Shown here: positions 1 to 8,797 of the stretch, piece after piece
Numbering within the stretch: the stretch's first letter is position 1
Layout: each line of letters starts with the position of its first letter
NCBI RefSeq assembly: GCF_030388665.1
Contig: NZ_CP128846.1
Span: 5,964,501-6,028,500 of the forward strand
Length of the DNA stretch: 64,000 bases
Direction: 5' to 3'
DNA from: Streptomyces flavofungini
GTDB lineage: Bacteria > Actinomycetota > Actinomycetes > Streptomycetales > Streptomycetaceae
Made by a program: the position numbers and the translations under genes
The notes under the pieces: model-generated
Told to the model about the DNA's origin: nothing
Databases searched by the model: none
The model's input: only the letters and a program-made list of their open reading frames with translations

Positions 1-520
1 CGGCGACGAGGCCCGCGTACTCCTCGAAGCGGTAGGCCGTGTCCCGCTCCGGCCAGCCGCCGCCCGCCGGGGAGCCGCTGGGGAAGGCCGACTCCAGGTC
101 CTGGGGCAGGTCCCAGTGGTAGAGCGTCACCATCGGCGTGATGCCGTGCGCGAGCAGCTCGTCGACGAGGGCGCGGTAGAAGTCGAGACCGCGCTGCACC
201 GCGGGCCCGCGCCCGGTGGGCTGCACCCGGGGCCACGACACGGAGAAGCGGTACGCACCGATCCCGAGGTCGGCCATCAGCCGCACGTCCTCGCGCCACC
301 GGTGGAAGTGGTCGCAGGCCACGTCCCCGGTGTCAGCGCCGAGCACCTTCCCCGGCGTATGGCTGAAGGTGTCCCAGATCGACGGCGTCCTGCCGTCCTC
401 CCGCACCGCCCCCTCGATCTGGTACGCGGCGGTGGCGGCGCCCCACAGAAAGGAGGGCGGAAACCGCAGGCCGTCGCGGGACTCGGCGGGGGACGTCGCG
501 TCGGACTTCACATCGGGCAT
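1..520 (-). CDS. bglC: Beta-glucosidase, GH1 (N-terminal part; gene runs off the window)
   Basis: Intracellular beta-glucosidase that would hydrolyse cellobiose and cellotriose imported by the adjacent CebEFG transporter. About 173 N-terminal residues are present. They include the GH1 N-terminal signature [14 protein letters not shown] near residues 24-37, the RFSVSWPRV segment, and [11 protein letters not shown]. The two catalytic glutamates lie beyond the window edge. The ATG at 518-520 is preceded by GGGAG at 7-nt spacing. That Shine-Dalgarno lies inside a CebR-type operator. The gene follows cebG by 63 nt in the same direction, the order expected for a ceb operon. Family and orientation are clear; the symbol rests on context. 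Confidence 0.93.
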   Translation of the reverse strand, partial: MPDVKSDATSPAESRDGLRFPPSFLWGAATAAYQIEGAVREDGRTPSIWDTFSHTPGKVLGADTGDVACDHFHRWREDVRLMADLGIGAYRFSVSWPRVQPTGRGPAVQRGLDFYRALVDELLAHGITPMVTLYHWDLPQDLESAFPSGSPAGGGWPERDTAYRFEEYAGLVA

Positions 521-533
521 GGAAGCGCTCCCA
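520..533. promoter_or_regulatory. CebR-type operator overlapping the bglC start
   Basis: TGGAAGCGCTCCCA differs at one position from the perfect palindrome TGGGAGCGCTCCCA found between cebE and cebR. It covers the Shine-Dalgarno of bglC and touches the first base of its ATG. Repressor bound here could block local initiation or elongation coming from cebG. Confidence 0.75.
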
Positions 534-583
534 TGGGTCGTACGGAAAGGACGAGAGGGGGTGGGGCACACGGGACGTGGCGG

Positions 584-1435
584 TCAGCCCTTGACGGCGC
601 CCTGCATGATGCCGCCCACGATCTGCTTGCCGAACAGGACGAAGGCGATGAGCAGCGGCAGCGTGCCGAGCAGCGCGCCCGCCATGATCACGGACTGGTC
701 GGGGATCTGGCCGCGGCCGAGTCCGGCGAGGGCCACCTGCACGGTCGGTTCGCCGCCCTGCGTCAGCGCGATGATGGGCCAGAAGAAGTCGTTCCAGGCC
801 ATGACGAAGGTCAGCATGCCGAGGACGGCCATCGCGGGCCGGGCCGCGGGGAACACCACGTGCCAGATCAGCCGCAGACTGCTGGCGCCGTCGACGCGGG
901 CGGCCTCGATCACCTCGGTGGGCAGCGCCTCGATGAGGTACTGCCGCATGAAGAACACCCCGAAGGCGCTCACCAGCGTCGGCAGGATCACCGACTGCAG
1001 CTGATCGGTCCAGCCGAACTCCGCCACCATCATGAACAGCGGTACGACACTGAGCTGCGGCGGCACCATCATCGTGCCGACCACGAGCAGCAGGAGCAGC
1101 CCCCGGAAGCGGAACCGCAGCTTGGCGAAGGCGAAGCCCGCGAGGGTGGAGAAGAGCACGGTGCCCACGGTGATGGTGCCCGCCACCACCAGGGTGTTGA
1201 GCAGGGCCGTGCCCATGTTGGCGTCGGTCCAGGCGATCTCCAGGTTCTTGAAGAGGTTCCCGCCGAACCAGAAGGGCGGGGGCGTCTCGGCGAGCCGCGT
1301 GTTGTTGCGGGACGCGGCGATGGCGGTCCACACCAGGGGGAAGAGGGAGCCGATGGTGAACAGGATCAGTACGGCGTAGGCCAGCTTGCCGCCGTGCAGT
1401 TGGCGTCCGGCGCCGCGTTTCTTGAGGCTTGCCAC
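584..1435 (-). CDS. cebG: Cello-oligosaccharide ABC transporter permease
   Basis: Inner-membrane permease of a carbohydrate ABC importer (MalG/CUT1 type), 283 residues. Six hydrophobic segments are visible from about residue 19. The cytoplasmic EAA loop (EAARVDGASS, about residues 177-186) is the contact site for the ATPase. No ATPase gene is present in the operon. In Streptomyces this role is usually filled by the shared ATPase MsiK encoded elsewhere; that is family knowledge and is not visible here. It starts 9 nt after cebF and is followed by bglC. Confidence 0.93.
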   Translation of the reverse strand: MASLKKRGAGRQLHGGKLAYAVLILFTIGSLFPLVWTAIAASRNNTRLAETPPPFWFGGNLFKNLEIAWTDANMGTALLNTLVVAGTITVGTVLFSTLAGFAFAKLRFRFRGLLLLLVVGTMMVPPQLSVVPLFMMVAEFGWTDQLQSVILPTLVSAFGVFFMRQYLIEALPTEVIEAARVDGASSLRLIWHVVFPAARPAMAVLGMLTFVMAWNDFFWPIIALTQGGEPTVQVALAGLGRGQIPDQSVIMAGALLGTLPLLIAFVLFGKQIVGGIMQGAVKG

Positions 1436-1444
1436 GTCATCCCC

Positions 1445-2473
1445 TCACGCGCTTCTGCGGATCCAGCGGCTGATCGCCCAGTTGAGCAGGCCGATCAGGA
1501 CGAGAATGAGGAACATGGTCCAGGCGATCGCCGAGGACCGGCCCAGGTGCTGGTTGAACCAGCCCTGTTCGTACAGATAGAGACCCAGCGTCTGGAACTG
1601 GTGGTCGGAGCCGCCGGTGGGGCTCGCGCCCTGGCTGAACAGGAGCGGCTCGCCGAAGAGCTGGGTCGCCCCGATCGTCGAGACCACGCAGGTGAACAGG
1701 ATCGTCGGCCGCAGCGAGGGAATCGTGACGTGCCGGAACTGCTGCCAGCGGCTCGCGCCGTCCAGCGCCGCCGACTCGTACAGATCGTTGGGGATGGCCT
1801 GCATCGCGGCGAGGTAGATCAGCGCGTTGTAGCCCGTCCACCGCCAGATGACGATCGAGGAGACGGCGATCTGGGCGGTCCAGTCGCCGTTCTGCCAGTC
1901 CACGGCGTCGACCCCGACGAGGCCGAGCGCCCAGTTGATCATGCCGTGGTCGGTGCGGCTGAACATGAGCACGAAGACGAGCGTCGCCGCGGCCACGGAG
2001 GTGGCGTAGGGGGTGAGGATCGCGACGCGGAAGAACATCGAGCCGCGCAGCCGGTAGTGCAGGAGGTGGGCGAGGCCGAGCGCCATCAACAGCTGCGGCA
2101 CGGTCGAGATGAGGCCGATGGTGAAGGTGTTGCGCAGCGCGTTCCAGAAGAATTCGTCCTCCAGGAGCCGCGAGAAGTTGCGCAGCCCCACCCACTCCAT
2201 GTCCGTGGGCGTCCCCAGCTCGACGCGGTGCAGCGAGGCCCACCCCGTGTAGAGCAGCGGGAAGAGCCCGAAGGCGATGAAGAAGAGGAAGAAGGGCGCG
2301 ATGAGGGCGTAGGGACTCCACTTCATGTCCCAGCGGTAGCGGCGGCTGCGCCGGGCGCGGCGGCGTTCGGCCGCCGGGTCGGCGAGCGGCGCCCCGGCCC
2401 GTGCGCGGGGCGCCGCGCCCTCCTCCCCCGTGGAGGGCGCGGCGGTACGGGTGTCGCTCGGGATGTCGGTCAC
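1445..2473 (-). CDS. cebF: Cello-oligosaccharide ABC transporter permease
   Basis: MalF-type permease of 342 residues and partner of CebG. It has a charged, Arg-rich cytoplasmic N-terminus of about 50 residues, then six membrane segments. An EAA-like loop (ESAALDGASRWQQF) lies around residue 232. It begins 7 nt after the cebE stop and ends 9 nt before cebG, so all three are probably one transcript. Together CebE, CebF and CebG would import cellobiose or cellotriose, also relevant for sensing plant cell-wall breakdown. Confidence 0.93.
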   Translation of the reverse strand: MTDIPSDTRTAAPSTGEEGAAPRARAGAPLADPAAERRRARRSRRYRWDMKWSPYALIAPFFLFFIAFGLFPLLYTGWASLHRVELGTPTDMEWVGLRNFSRLLEDEFFWNALRNTFTIGLISTVPQLLMALGLAHLLHYRLRGSMFFRVAILTPYATSVAAATLVFVLMFSRTDHGMINWALGLVGVDAVDWQNGDWTAQIAVSSIVIWRWTGYNALIYLAAMQAIPNDLYESAALDGASRWQQFRHVTIPSLRPTILFTCVVSTIGATQLFGEPLLFSQGASPTGGSDHQFQTLGLYLYEQGWFNQHLGRSSAIAWTMFLILVLIGLLNWAISRWIRRSA

Positions 2474-2480
2474 CGGATGA

Positions 2481-3821
2481 TCACTGGTCCAGTGCGTTGT
2501 CGATCGTCTTCATCGCCTTGTCCCAGGCCTTGTCGGGAGACGTGCCCTTCTGGTCGACGCCGAGCATCCCGGTGTCGGCCAGGTACTGGGAGATGATCCC
2601 GTCCTTGGGGCCGATGGGCTGGACCGGTACGCCCTCGGCGGCCTTGGCGAAGATCTGTCCGACCGGGGCGTCGCCGAAGTAGGGGTTCTTGGCGTCCTTC
2701 ACCTCGGGCAGGTCGTAGGCGGCCTCGGCGCTCGGGAAGCTGGCCCGCTTGTCGAACAGCTTGGCCTGCTGCTTCGGGGCGGTCAGCCAGGCGACGAGCT
2801 TGGCGGCCTCCTCCTTGTTCTTGCCGGCCTCGGGCACGGTCAGGAAGGAGCCGCCCCAGTTGCTGGGCTTCGGCGCGGCGGCGACGTCCCACTGGTCCTC
2901 GCCCTTGTCGCCCGCCTTGTCCTTGATGTAGCCGAGCATCCAGGGCGGGCAGGTCACGGTGGCGAAGGACGCGTTGGAGAAGGCCTGGTCCCAACTGGGC
3001 TGGAACTGCTGGAGCTTGGCGGTGAGCCCGGACTCGGCGAACTCGGCCGCGAGGTCCCAGCCCGCCTTGACGCCCGCGCTGTCCTTGTAGATCAGCTCGC
3101 CTTCGGCGTCGTAGAACTTCTCCTTGCCGGAGCCGTGCACGGCGGCCATCACACCGGTGGCGCCGTCGACGAAGGCGGTGCCCTCGGGCGCCTTCTCCTT
3201 GAACCGCTTGCCCGCCTCCAGGTACTTGTTCCAGTCGCCCGCCCACAGCTTGCCGACCGCTTCGCGGTCCGTCGGCAGCCCGGCCTTCTTGAACAGGTCC
3301 TTGCGGTAGCAGATGCCGGTCGGCCCGATGTCGGTGCCGAGGGCGATGGTCTTGCCGTCGTCGGTGGTGCCCTGCTGCCACTTCCAGTCGAGGTAGGCGC
3401 CCTTGTCCACGCCCTGGGTCTTGCCGAGGTCCATCAGCTTGCCGGAGTGGGTGCCGGTCAGCTCGGCGATGTTGCCGACCTCGACGGCCTGGATGTCGGA
3501 GAGGCCGCTGCCGCTGCTGAGGTGGGTGAGCAGGGCGGGCCAGTAGTTCTCGTTGCGCTGTACGGAGTTCTGCTTGATGTCGATGTCCGGGTTGAGCTTC
3601 TCGTACTCCTCGTACAGCCCGGCCTCCTGCAGGCCGAAGGCGCCGAACACCCCGACGGTCAGGGTCGTCCTGCCCTTGCCGCCCCCGCCGTCCCCGCCGC
3701 CCCCCGAGGAGCCGCCCGGCTCGTCGGAGTCCTCCGCGCAGCCGGCGAGCAGTCCGGCGGCGAGAGCGGTGGCGGCCGCGAGGACCACGGCCGTGCGGGA
3801 CGTTCGAGTCCTGTAGCGCAT
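2481..3821 (-). CDS. cebE: Cello-oligosaccharide-binding lipoprotein
   Basis: Extracellular solute-binding lipoprotein of 446 residues. The signal peptide has an Arg-rich start and a lipobox LLAGC with Cys28 as the predicted lipidation site. A Gly/Ser/Asp-rich linker follows, then a family-1 solute-binding domain. The ATG at 3819-3821 is preceded by AGGAGG at good spacing, which rules out a longer upstream frame. It heads the ceb operon and lies downstream of the perfect CebR-type palindrome at 3936-3949. Substrate assignment rests on neighbours (CebR, GH1). Confidence 0.93.
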   Translation of the reverse strand: MRYRTRTSRTAVVLAAATALAAGLLAGCAEDSDEPGGSSGGGGDGGGGKGRTTLTVGVFGAFGLQEAGLYEEYEKLNPDIDIKQNSVQRNENYWPALLTHLSSGSGLSDIQAVEVGNIAELTGTHSGKLMDLGKTQGVDKGAYLDWKWQQGTTDDGKTIALGTDIGPTGICYRKDLFKKAGLPTDREAVGKLWAGDWNKYLEAGKRFKEKAPEGTAFVDGATGVMAAVHGSGKEKFYDAEGELIYKDSAGVKAGWDLAAEFAESGLTAKLQQFQPSWDQAFSNASFATVTCPPWMLGYIKDKAGDKGEDQWDVAAAPKPSNWGGSFLTVPEAGKNKEEAAKLVAWLTAPKQQAKLFDKRASFPSAEAAYDLPEVKDAKNPYFGDAPVGQIFAKAAEGVPVQPIGPKDGIISQYLADTGMLGVDQKGTSPDKAWDKAMKTIDNALDQ

Positions 3822-3935
3822 TGCGTCCTCCTGGTCCCAGACGTACCGACAGCCGGTCAACTCTCGTATGAAATGGGCGAGTTGGTGGGGAATGGCGCGT
3901 ACGGGACGTGCGGGTCATGTAAGAGCCGAGTAGGG

Positions 3936-3949
3936 TGGGAGCGCTCCCA
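3936..3949. promoter_or_regulatory. CebR operator between cebE and cebR
   Basis: Perfect 14-bp palindrome TGGGAGCGCTCCCA, which matches the CebR box known from other streptomycetes. It lies 115 bp upstream of the cebE start and 133 bp before the cebR start, so it could control both directions. Confidence 0.88.
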
Positions 3950-4081
3950 TGTGTGATGCCTTGAAGGGTCGCGGCTCGCCCGGGGGGTGTCAAGGCACCG
4001 GACGTCGGGAGTTGCGGGCCGTCGGCGCCGTCGCTGGTGGTCGTGGCCCTGCTGTTAGATTCGCGTCGTGGGGAGGCACTG

Positions 4082-5137
4082 ATGGGGAGTGGTCAGCCCA
4101 GGGGGCGCGGCGGGGCTCGGCCCACGCTGGAGGAGGTCGCCGCGCGGGCGGGGGTCGGGCGCGGCACGGTGTCCCGGGTGATCAACGGTTCGCCCCGGGT
4201 GAGCGAGCAGACGCGCGCGGCCGTCGAGGAGGCGGTGGCGGAGCTCGGCTATGTCCCGAACACGGCGGCCCGGGCGCTCGCCGCGAACCGCACGGACTCG
4301 ATCGCCGTGGTCGTCCCGGAGCCGGAGTCCCGGTTCTTCGCCGAGCCGTACTTCTCGGACATCATCCACGGCGTGGGCAGCGCGCTCGCGGAGACGGACA
4401 TGCAGCTCCTGCTGACCTTCGCGGGCGGCGACCGGGAGCGCCGCAGCCTCGCCCAGTACCTGTCCGCGCACCGCGTGGACGGCGTCCTCCTCGTCTCCGT
4501 CCACGCCGACGACCCGCTGCCCGACCTGCTGCAGCAGCTCGGCATCCCGGCCGTGATCAGCGGCCGCCGCTCGGCCGATGAGCCCCTCGCCTCGGTGGAC
4601 TCCGACAACTTCGCGGGCGCCCGCGCGGCCGTCGGCCACCTCCTCGACCGGGGCCGGCGCACGATAGCCACGATCACGGGGCGCCTGGACGTGTACGGCG
4701 CCCAGCGCCGCCTCGACGGCTACCGCGACGCCCTCACCGAGGCGGGCCACGCCGTCGAGGAGGCCCTGATAGCCCGCGGCGACTTCACCGAGGACGGCGG
4801 TCGCCGCGCCATGACCGAGCTCCTGGCCCGCCGCCCCGACCTGGACGCGGTCTTCGCCGGTTCGGACGTCATGGCCGCGGGCGCCCGCCAGATCCTCCGC
4901 GAGGCCGGCCGCCGCATACCGGACGACGTGGCCCTGGTCGGCTTCGACGACTCCGCCATCGCCCGCCACATGGACCCGCCCCTGACCAGCGTCCGCCAGC
5001 CCATCACGGAGATGGGCCGCACCATGACGGACGTCCTCCTCGCAGAGATCGCCGACACCCGCCCGGCAGCGGCCCGCCACCTCACCCGCCAGCAGATCGT
5101 GCTGCCTACGGAGCTGGTGTGCAGGGCGTCGTCGTGA
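4082..5137 (+). CDS. cebR: LacI-family cellulose-utilisation repressor
   Basis: LacI/GalR regulator of 351 residues. The N-terminal helix-turn-helix and hinge run from about residue 16 to 68 (LEEVAARAGVGRGTVSRVIN, then the hinge helix AARALA). A periplasmic-binding-protein-like effector domain follows (VDGVLLVS; VGFDDSAIARHMDPPLTSV near the C-terminus). ATG 4082 is chosen because GGGAGG precedes it; an upstream in-frame start has no such site. It is divergent from cebEFG-bglC, whose two palindromes fit LacI-family binding. It probably releases DNA on binding cello-oligosaccharides. Confidence 0.93.
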   Translation: MGSGQPRGRGGARPTLEEVAARAGVGRGTVSRVINGSPRVSEQTRAAVEEAVAELGYVPNTAARALAANRTDSIAVVVPEPESRFFAEPYFSDIIHGVGSALAETDMQLLLTFAGGDRERRSLAQYLSAHRVDGVLLVSVHADDPLPDLLQQLGIPAVISGRRSADEPLASVDSDNFAGARAAVGHLLDRGRRTIATITGRLDVYGAQRRLDGYRDALTEAGHAVEEALIARGDFTEDGGRRAMTELLARRPDLDAVFAGSDVMAAGARQILREAGRRIPDDVALVGFDDSAIARHMDPPLTSVRQPITEMGRTMTDVLLAEIADTRPAAARHLTRQQIVLPTELVCRASS

Positions 5138-5249
5138 GGGCCCTCCGGCGCCGTGCGCGGGCGGGCTCGGGCGGCACGGCCTGGCGTGCACCTTTCACGT
5201 TGCGGAGAGATGCTTGAGGTATTAGCCCCGCGCGCCACCTGGGGGCGTC

Positions 5250-5804
5250 ATGCCAGCTCAGCGACCTCCTGCCGGACCACCGCCGAGTGGGTGGGGGCGG
5301 CGGCCGCCGAGTGGGCCGCCGAGTGGGCCACTGAGCGGGCCGTCCCGAGGGCAGCGTCCTCCGCCGCACGGGAAGCGGCTCGGGCGGGTGATTCTGTACG
5401 TGGCCTTGATCGCTGTCGTCCTGGTGGCGATCGTGGTGGCGCTGGTGCTCGCCGGTGGCGGTGGCGAGGAGAAGCCGCCTGACCAGGGCCCTGCCCAGGA
5501 GCAGACCGCCCCGTCGGAGCCGGATGCGCGTGCCGACGCGCGGCTCACCAAGTGCTCGGTGGATCCGAGCACCCGCTGGCCCACCGCTGAGTTGCGTATT
5601 ACCAACCACAGCTCGAAGACGTCCGACTACTCGGTCGAGGTGGAGTTCGTCGGTGCCGACGGCGTGCGTATCGCCGAGGGGGTCGCTGTCACGAGCAATT
5701 TGGCGCCGGACCGGGCGGCGAACGAGTCCGCGGTCGGGATTCGGCAGACGTCGGGAAAGGTCGTCTGCCGGATCACGGATGTGACGCGGTTTGCGTCGCC
5801 CTAG
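5250..5804 (+). CDS. Pro-rich single-pass membrane protein
   Basis: Protein of 184 residues with no assigned function. The cytoplasmic N-terminus is about 45 residues rich in Pro, Gly and Arg, with repeated PPSG/PLSG motifs. One membrane helix (VILYVALIAVVLVAIVVALV) follows. The external C-terminal domain of about 110 residues contains two cysteines (KCSVD and VVCRI) and beta-rich sequence with ELRITNHSSKTSDYSVEVEF, reminiscent of FxLYD-like domains. It stands alone between cebR and a tRNA on the opposite strand. Start and reading frame are supported by GC bias. Confidence 0.8.
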   Translation: MPAQRPPAGPPPSGWGRRPPSGPPSGPLSGPSRGQRPPPHGKRLGRVILYVALIAVVLVAIVVALVLAGGGGEEKPPDQGPAQEQTAPSEPDARADARLTKCSVDPSTRWPTAELRITNHSSKTSDYSVEVEFVGADGVRIAEGVAVTSNLAPDRAANESAVGIRQTSGKVVCRITDVTRFASP

Positions 5805-5831
5805 GCCGTGCCGAGCGCGAGCGGGAAACGC

Positions 5832-5869
5832 ATCGGCCCCCGACTCGTTTTCACGAATCAGGGGCCGAT
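5832..5869. terminator. Bidirectional stem-loop terminator
   Basis: A 9-bp stem (ATCGGCCCC with GGGGCCGAT) encloses an inner TCGTTTTCACGA hairpin. It lies between the convergent 5250-5804 gene and the tRNA-His and could serve both. Confidence 0.75.
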
Positions 5870-5876
5870 CCTTCAG

Positions 5877-5950
5877 GGTGAGTGACGGGACTTGAACCCG
5901 CGGCCACCTGGACCACAACCAGGTGCTCTACCAACTGAGCTACACCCACC
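5877..5950 (-). tRNA. tRNA-His (anticodon GTG)
   Basis: A complete cloverleaf can be drawn. The acceptor is GTGGGTG with CACTCAC (one G-T pair), the D arm GCTC...GAGC, the anticodon arm CCTGG-TTGTGGT-CCAGG, and the T arm CGGG-TTCAAGT-CCCG. The base preceding position 1 is G opposite C73, giving the extra G-1:C73 pair that defines tRNA-His. No CCA is encoded. Confidence 0.97.
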
Positions 5951-6060
5951 ACGGGCCGGTCTTTGTCGTTCTTCCGACCGGCCGAGAAAAAGTGTACAGG
6001 GTCCGAAGGGGTGCTCGCGCACGCCTTTCACGGACCCCGTACACGGGGTGCCTGGGAGGG

Positions 6061-6663
6061 CTAATCCGCAGGCAGGACGTGCTTCGCGGCGATCGACTTG
6101 GCGGTGTCCGAGTCGGGCCCGGGCTGCGGGACGAAGATCGCCTCGCGGTAGTAGCGCAGCTCCGCGATGGACTCGCGGATGTCGGCGAGGGCGCGGTGGT
6201 TGCCGTTCTTGTCCGGGCTGTTGAAGTACGCCCGCGGGTACCAGCGCCGGGCCAGCTCCTTGATGGAGGAGACGTCCACGATGCGGTAGTGCAGGAAGTC
6301 CTCGAGGGTCGGCATGTCCCGCAGCAGGAAGCCGCGGTCCGTGCCGACCGAGTTGCCGCACAGCGGGGCCTTGCGGGGCTCCTTCACGTGCTGCCGGATG
6401 TAGGCGAGGACCTGCTCCTCGGCGTCGGCCAGCGTGGTGCCGCCGGCCAGCACGTCGAGGAGTCCCGAGGTGGTGTGCATCTGCCGCACCACCTCGGGCA
6501 TGGTCTCCAGGGCCGCGTCCGGCGGGCGGATCACGATGTCCACACCTTCGCCGAGCACGTTCAGTTCCGAGTCGGTGACCAGCGCGGCCACCTCGATAAG
6601 TGCGTCATCCGTCAGCGAGAGCCCGGTCATCTCGCAGTCGATCCACACCATGCGATCGTTCAT
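6061..6663 (-). CDS. orn: Oligoribonuclease
   Basis: 3'-5' exoribonuclease of the DEDDh family, 200 residues. It degrades two- to five-nucleotide RNAs and pGpG left from c-di-GMP breakdown in the cytoplasm. The first metal motif is WIDCEMTGL (Asp9, Glu11), the second region is [11 protein letters not shown], and the C-terminal catalytic His/Asp lie in NHRALADI. Length is typical. It starts 10 nt after the adpA stop in the same direction. That adpA-orn order is conserved in streptomycetes and makes co-transcription likely. Confidence 0.96.
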   Translation of the reverse strand: MNDRMVWIDCEMTGLSLTDDALIEVAALVTDSELNVLGEGVDIVIRPPDAALETMPEVVRQMHTTSGLLDVLAGGTTLADAEEQVLAYIRQHVKEPRKAPLCGNSVGTDRGFLLRDMPTLEDFLHYRIVDVSSIKELARRWYPRAYFNSPDKNGNHRALADIRESIAELRYYREAIFVPQPGPDSDTAKSIAAKHVLPAD

Positions 6664-6673
6664 GCGCCCAACC

Positions 6674-7987
6674 CTACGGCGCGCTCCTCTGACCGGGCAG
6701 GGGAGCGCGACCCGGCGCGTACGCGTCGGAGTGGAGCTTGCCCGAATCCATCGGCAGGGACGCCGTGGCCCCGAGCGAGCTCGCGGCGGCCGTGCGCCGG
6801 GTCTGGGACGGGACGGGGCCCGGTGTCAGCCCCGGGGACCCGCCCGGACCTGGCCCCGGCCCGTCCGTGGCGACCACCGAGGAGCCGGCGGAGACGGCGG
6901 CCGCGGCCGTGGGCGCGGCCGACGGTGCCGACGCCCCTGCCGCCGCTGACTCCAGGGACCGCTCGTTCTGCGGCCGCCGCGCCCGGTACGCCGCGCGGTA
7001 CGCTGCGGGCGAGGAGCCGAGCTGGCGCCGGAAGTGGCCGCGCAGGGCGACGGGCGAGCGGAACCCGCAGCGCCCGGCGACCTCGTCCACGGAGTAGTCG
7101 GAGGTCTCCAGGAGCCGCTGTGCCTGCAGCACCCGCTGAGTGATCAGCCACTGCAGGGGAGCGCTCCCGGTCAGCGAGCGGAACCGCCGGTCGAAGGTGC
7201 GCCTGCTCATGTAGGCGCGGGCGGCCAGCGTCTCCACGTCGAACTGCTCGTGAAGGTGTTCGAGCGCCCAGGCGACGACCTCGGCGAGCGGGTCGGCGCC
7301 GATCTCCTCCGGCAGCGACCGGTCCAGATAGCGTTCCTGGCCGCCGGCCCGGCGCGGTGGCACGACCAGCCTGCGGGCGAGCGCGCCCGCCGCCTCATTG
7401 CCGTGATCCGTGCGCACGATGTGCAGACAGAGATCAATTCCGGCCGCGGTGCCGGCCGACGTCAGCACATCGCCGTCGTCGACGAACAGCTCGCGCGGAT
7501 CGACGTGCACGGACGGATAGCGCTTGGCCAGCGTCGGCGCGTACATCCAGTGCGTCGTCGCCGGTCGGCCGTCCAGTAAACCGGCCGCGGCCAGGACGAA
7601 CGCGCCGGTGCACAGTCCTACGATGCGCGCGCCCTCCTCGTGCGCGCGGCGCAGCGCGTCGAGTGCCTCCAACGGGGGCGGCGATGTGATCGAGCGCCAG
7701 GCCGGCACCACGACGGTGCCCGCCCGCGAGATCGCCTCCAGCCCGTGGGGCGCGGTCAGTTCGAGTCCGCCGGTGGTCCGCAGCGGCCCCTCTTCACCGG
7801 CGCACACGAGCAGCCGGTACCGGGGTACTCCCGCGTCCTGCCGGTCAATGCCGAACACGGAGAGAGGTATGGAACTCTCGAAAATGGGACCACCGCTGAA
7901 GAGCAGCACCGCGACGATCTCCCGACGTCGCCGCCCGGAGAGCTTCCGCGCCGCGGCTTCCTGCACGGCAGTGGAGTCGTGGCTCAT
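6674..7987 (-). CDS. adpA: AraC/XylS-type central developmental regulator AdpA
   Basis: Transcription factor of 437 residues governing morphological differentiation and secondary metabolism. Residues about 25-190 form a DJ-1/PfpI-like (GATase1) dimerisation domain with GLCTGAF around Cys126. Residues about 250-345 hold two AraC helix-turn-helix motifs ([16 protein letters not shown] and [20 protein letters not shown]). The last 80 residues are Ala/Gly/Pro-rich and unconserved. Leu137 is encoded by the rare TTA (complement of 7577-7579), so translation should depend on the bldA tRNA. A 396-bp upstream region suggests complex regulation. Confidence 0.96.
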   Translation of the reverse strand: MSHDSTAVQEAAARKLSGRRRREIVAVLLFSGGPIFESSIPLSVFGIDRQDAGVPRYRLLVCAGEEGPLRTTGGLELTAPHGLEAISRAGTVVVPAWRSITSPPPLEALDALRRAHEEGARIVGLCTGAFVLAAAGLLDGRPATTHWMYAPTLAKRYPSVHVDPRELFVDDGDVLTSAGTAAGIDLCLHIVRTDHGNEAAGALARRLVVPPRRAGGQERYLDRSLPEEIGADPLAEVVAWALEHLHEQFDVETLAARAYMSRRTFDRRFRSLTGSAPLQWLITQRVLQAQRLLETSDYSVDEVAGRCGFRSPVALRGHFRRQLGSSPAAYRAAYRARRPQNERSLESAAAGASAPSAAPTAAAAVSAGSSVVATDGPGPGPGGSPGLTPGPVPSQTRRTAAASSLGATASLPMDSGKLHSDAYAPGRAPLPGQRSAP

Positions 7988-8383
7988 GGTGCTAAGCCCC
8001 CCTTGGTCGTCGCGGCTCCCTGTTCTTGACGTGCTTTCTGGGCCTGTCGCTCCTGCACGTTTCCCCTCGGTCCTCCACCAGTCCCCCGCCGTACTACAGT
8101 CAAGATCGAATCTACTGCGTCACGTGACGCCGCTGTGACCAGTTCAGCACCCGGCGCATTGTCGACATGGCAACTTGGCGTGAAGCATTCGATCACGAAG
8201 CGTCGCACTCACGGGCCGCGCAGGGAAGTGCGCCTTGTGCCAGTGGCCGGTCAACGTAGGGTGCAGAGGCCTTCCGCGCTCCTTTCACCCCTGGTGAGAC
8301 GTGGGTTGACCCCCCGTTCCGCCAGGGAATGCCGACGGCCGGGAAGTTGGCTGAAAACGTTCGGAGGAGTGCGTGGGAATCAG
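7988..8383. other. adpA upstream regulatory region (no gene)
   Basis: I see no convincing gene here. The region holds a perfect 14-bp palindrome at 8117-8130 and a near match to the AdpA consensus (TGGCGTGAAG at 8176-8185, last base off). Sequence around 8085-8190 is clearly less GC-rich than its surroundings, as expected for a promoter. Confidence 0.6.
8117..8130. promoter_or_regulatory. Perfect palindrome upstream of adpA
   Basis: GCGTCACGTGACGC is self-complementary over 14 bp and centred 136 bp before the adpA start. It is a plausible regulator site; I cannot name the protein. Confidence 0.5.
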
Positions 8384-8797
8384 TCAGTCCACCGGCGCAT
8401 CGGCACCCGGACGGCGGCCGCCCCGATGCGCCCCCGGCGCCTGCCGCTGACGCCGTCCGCGCGCGGCCGCGCCCCGCTGCGCACGGGCTCGCGCCGCCCC
8501 GCGCTCGGACTGCTGCAGAAGCACCCGGCACACCCCGGTCACGGCGGCGAGCCCCAGGGCCGCCCCGCCCGCGCCGGCCAGCGAGGTCCCGTACCCGACC
8601 AGGACCACCGGAACCAGGACGCAGGAGAAGGCCGCCCAGCGCACCACGTCGCTCGCCGACTCCTGCGGGGCGGGCACCGGAGCCCGCGCGGGGCGGGGTG
8701 CGGGGACCGAGGGGGCCCGGCGCTCGCGCGCCCCCTCGGATGCACGGCGGCGGGTGGTGGCTGCGGTGACCGGGGCGGCGGTGGACGGTCCTGGCAC
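8384..8797 (-). CDS. Small conserved membrane protein
   Basis: Protein of 137 residues without known function. The N-terminal half is Pro/Arg/Ala-rich. Two hydrophobic helices lie around residues 52-95 (VVRWAAFSCVLVPVVLVGYG and GGAALGLAAVTGVCRVLL). The C-terminal tail is strongly basic (Arg/Gln/Gly-rich). GTG at 8797 is preferred because AGGGAG lies six bases upstream; a longer frame from 8827 lacks such a site. It lies upstream of adpA in the same direction, separated by the adpA promoter region. Confidence 0.75.
   Translation of the reverse strand: MPGPSTAAPVTAATTRRRASEGARERRAPSVPAPRPARAPVPAPQESASDVVRWAAFSCVLVPVVLVGYGTSLAGAGGAALGLAAVTGVCRVLLQQSERGAARARAQRGAAARGRRQRQAPGAHRGGRRPGADAPVD

Noticed and set aside
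116..2596. An 826-codon open frame on the plus strand across the ceb operon
   Set aside because: It is antisense to bglC, cebG and cebF, which have clear family motifs. Its translation is His/Arg/Glu/Gly-rich without any domain, as expected for an antisense frame in high-GC DNA.
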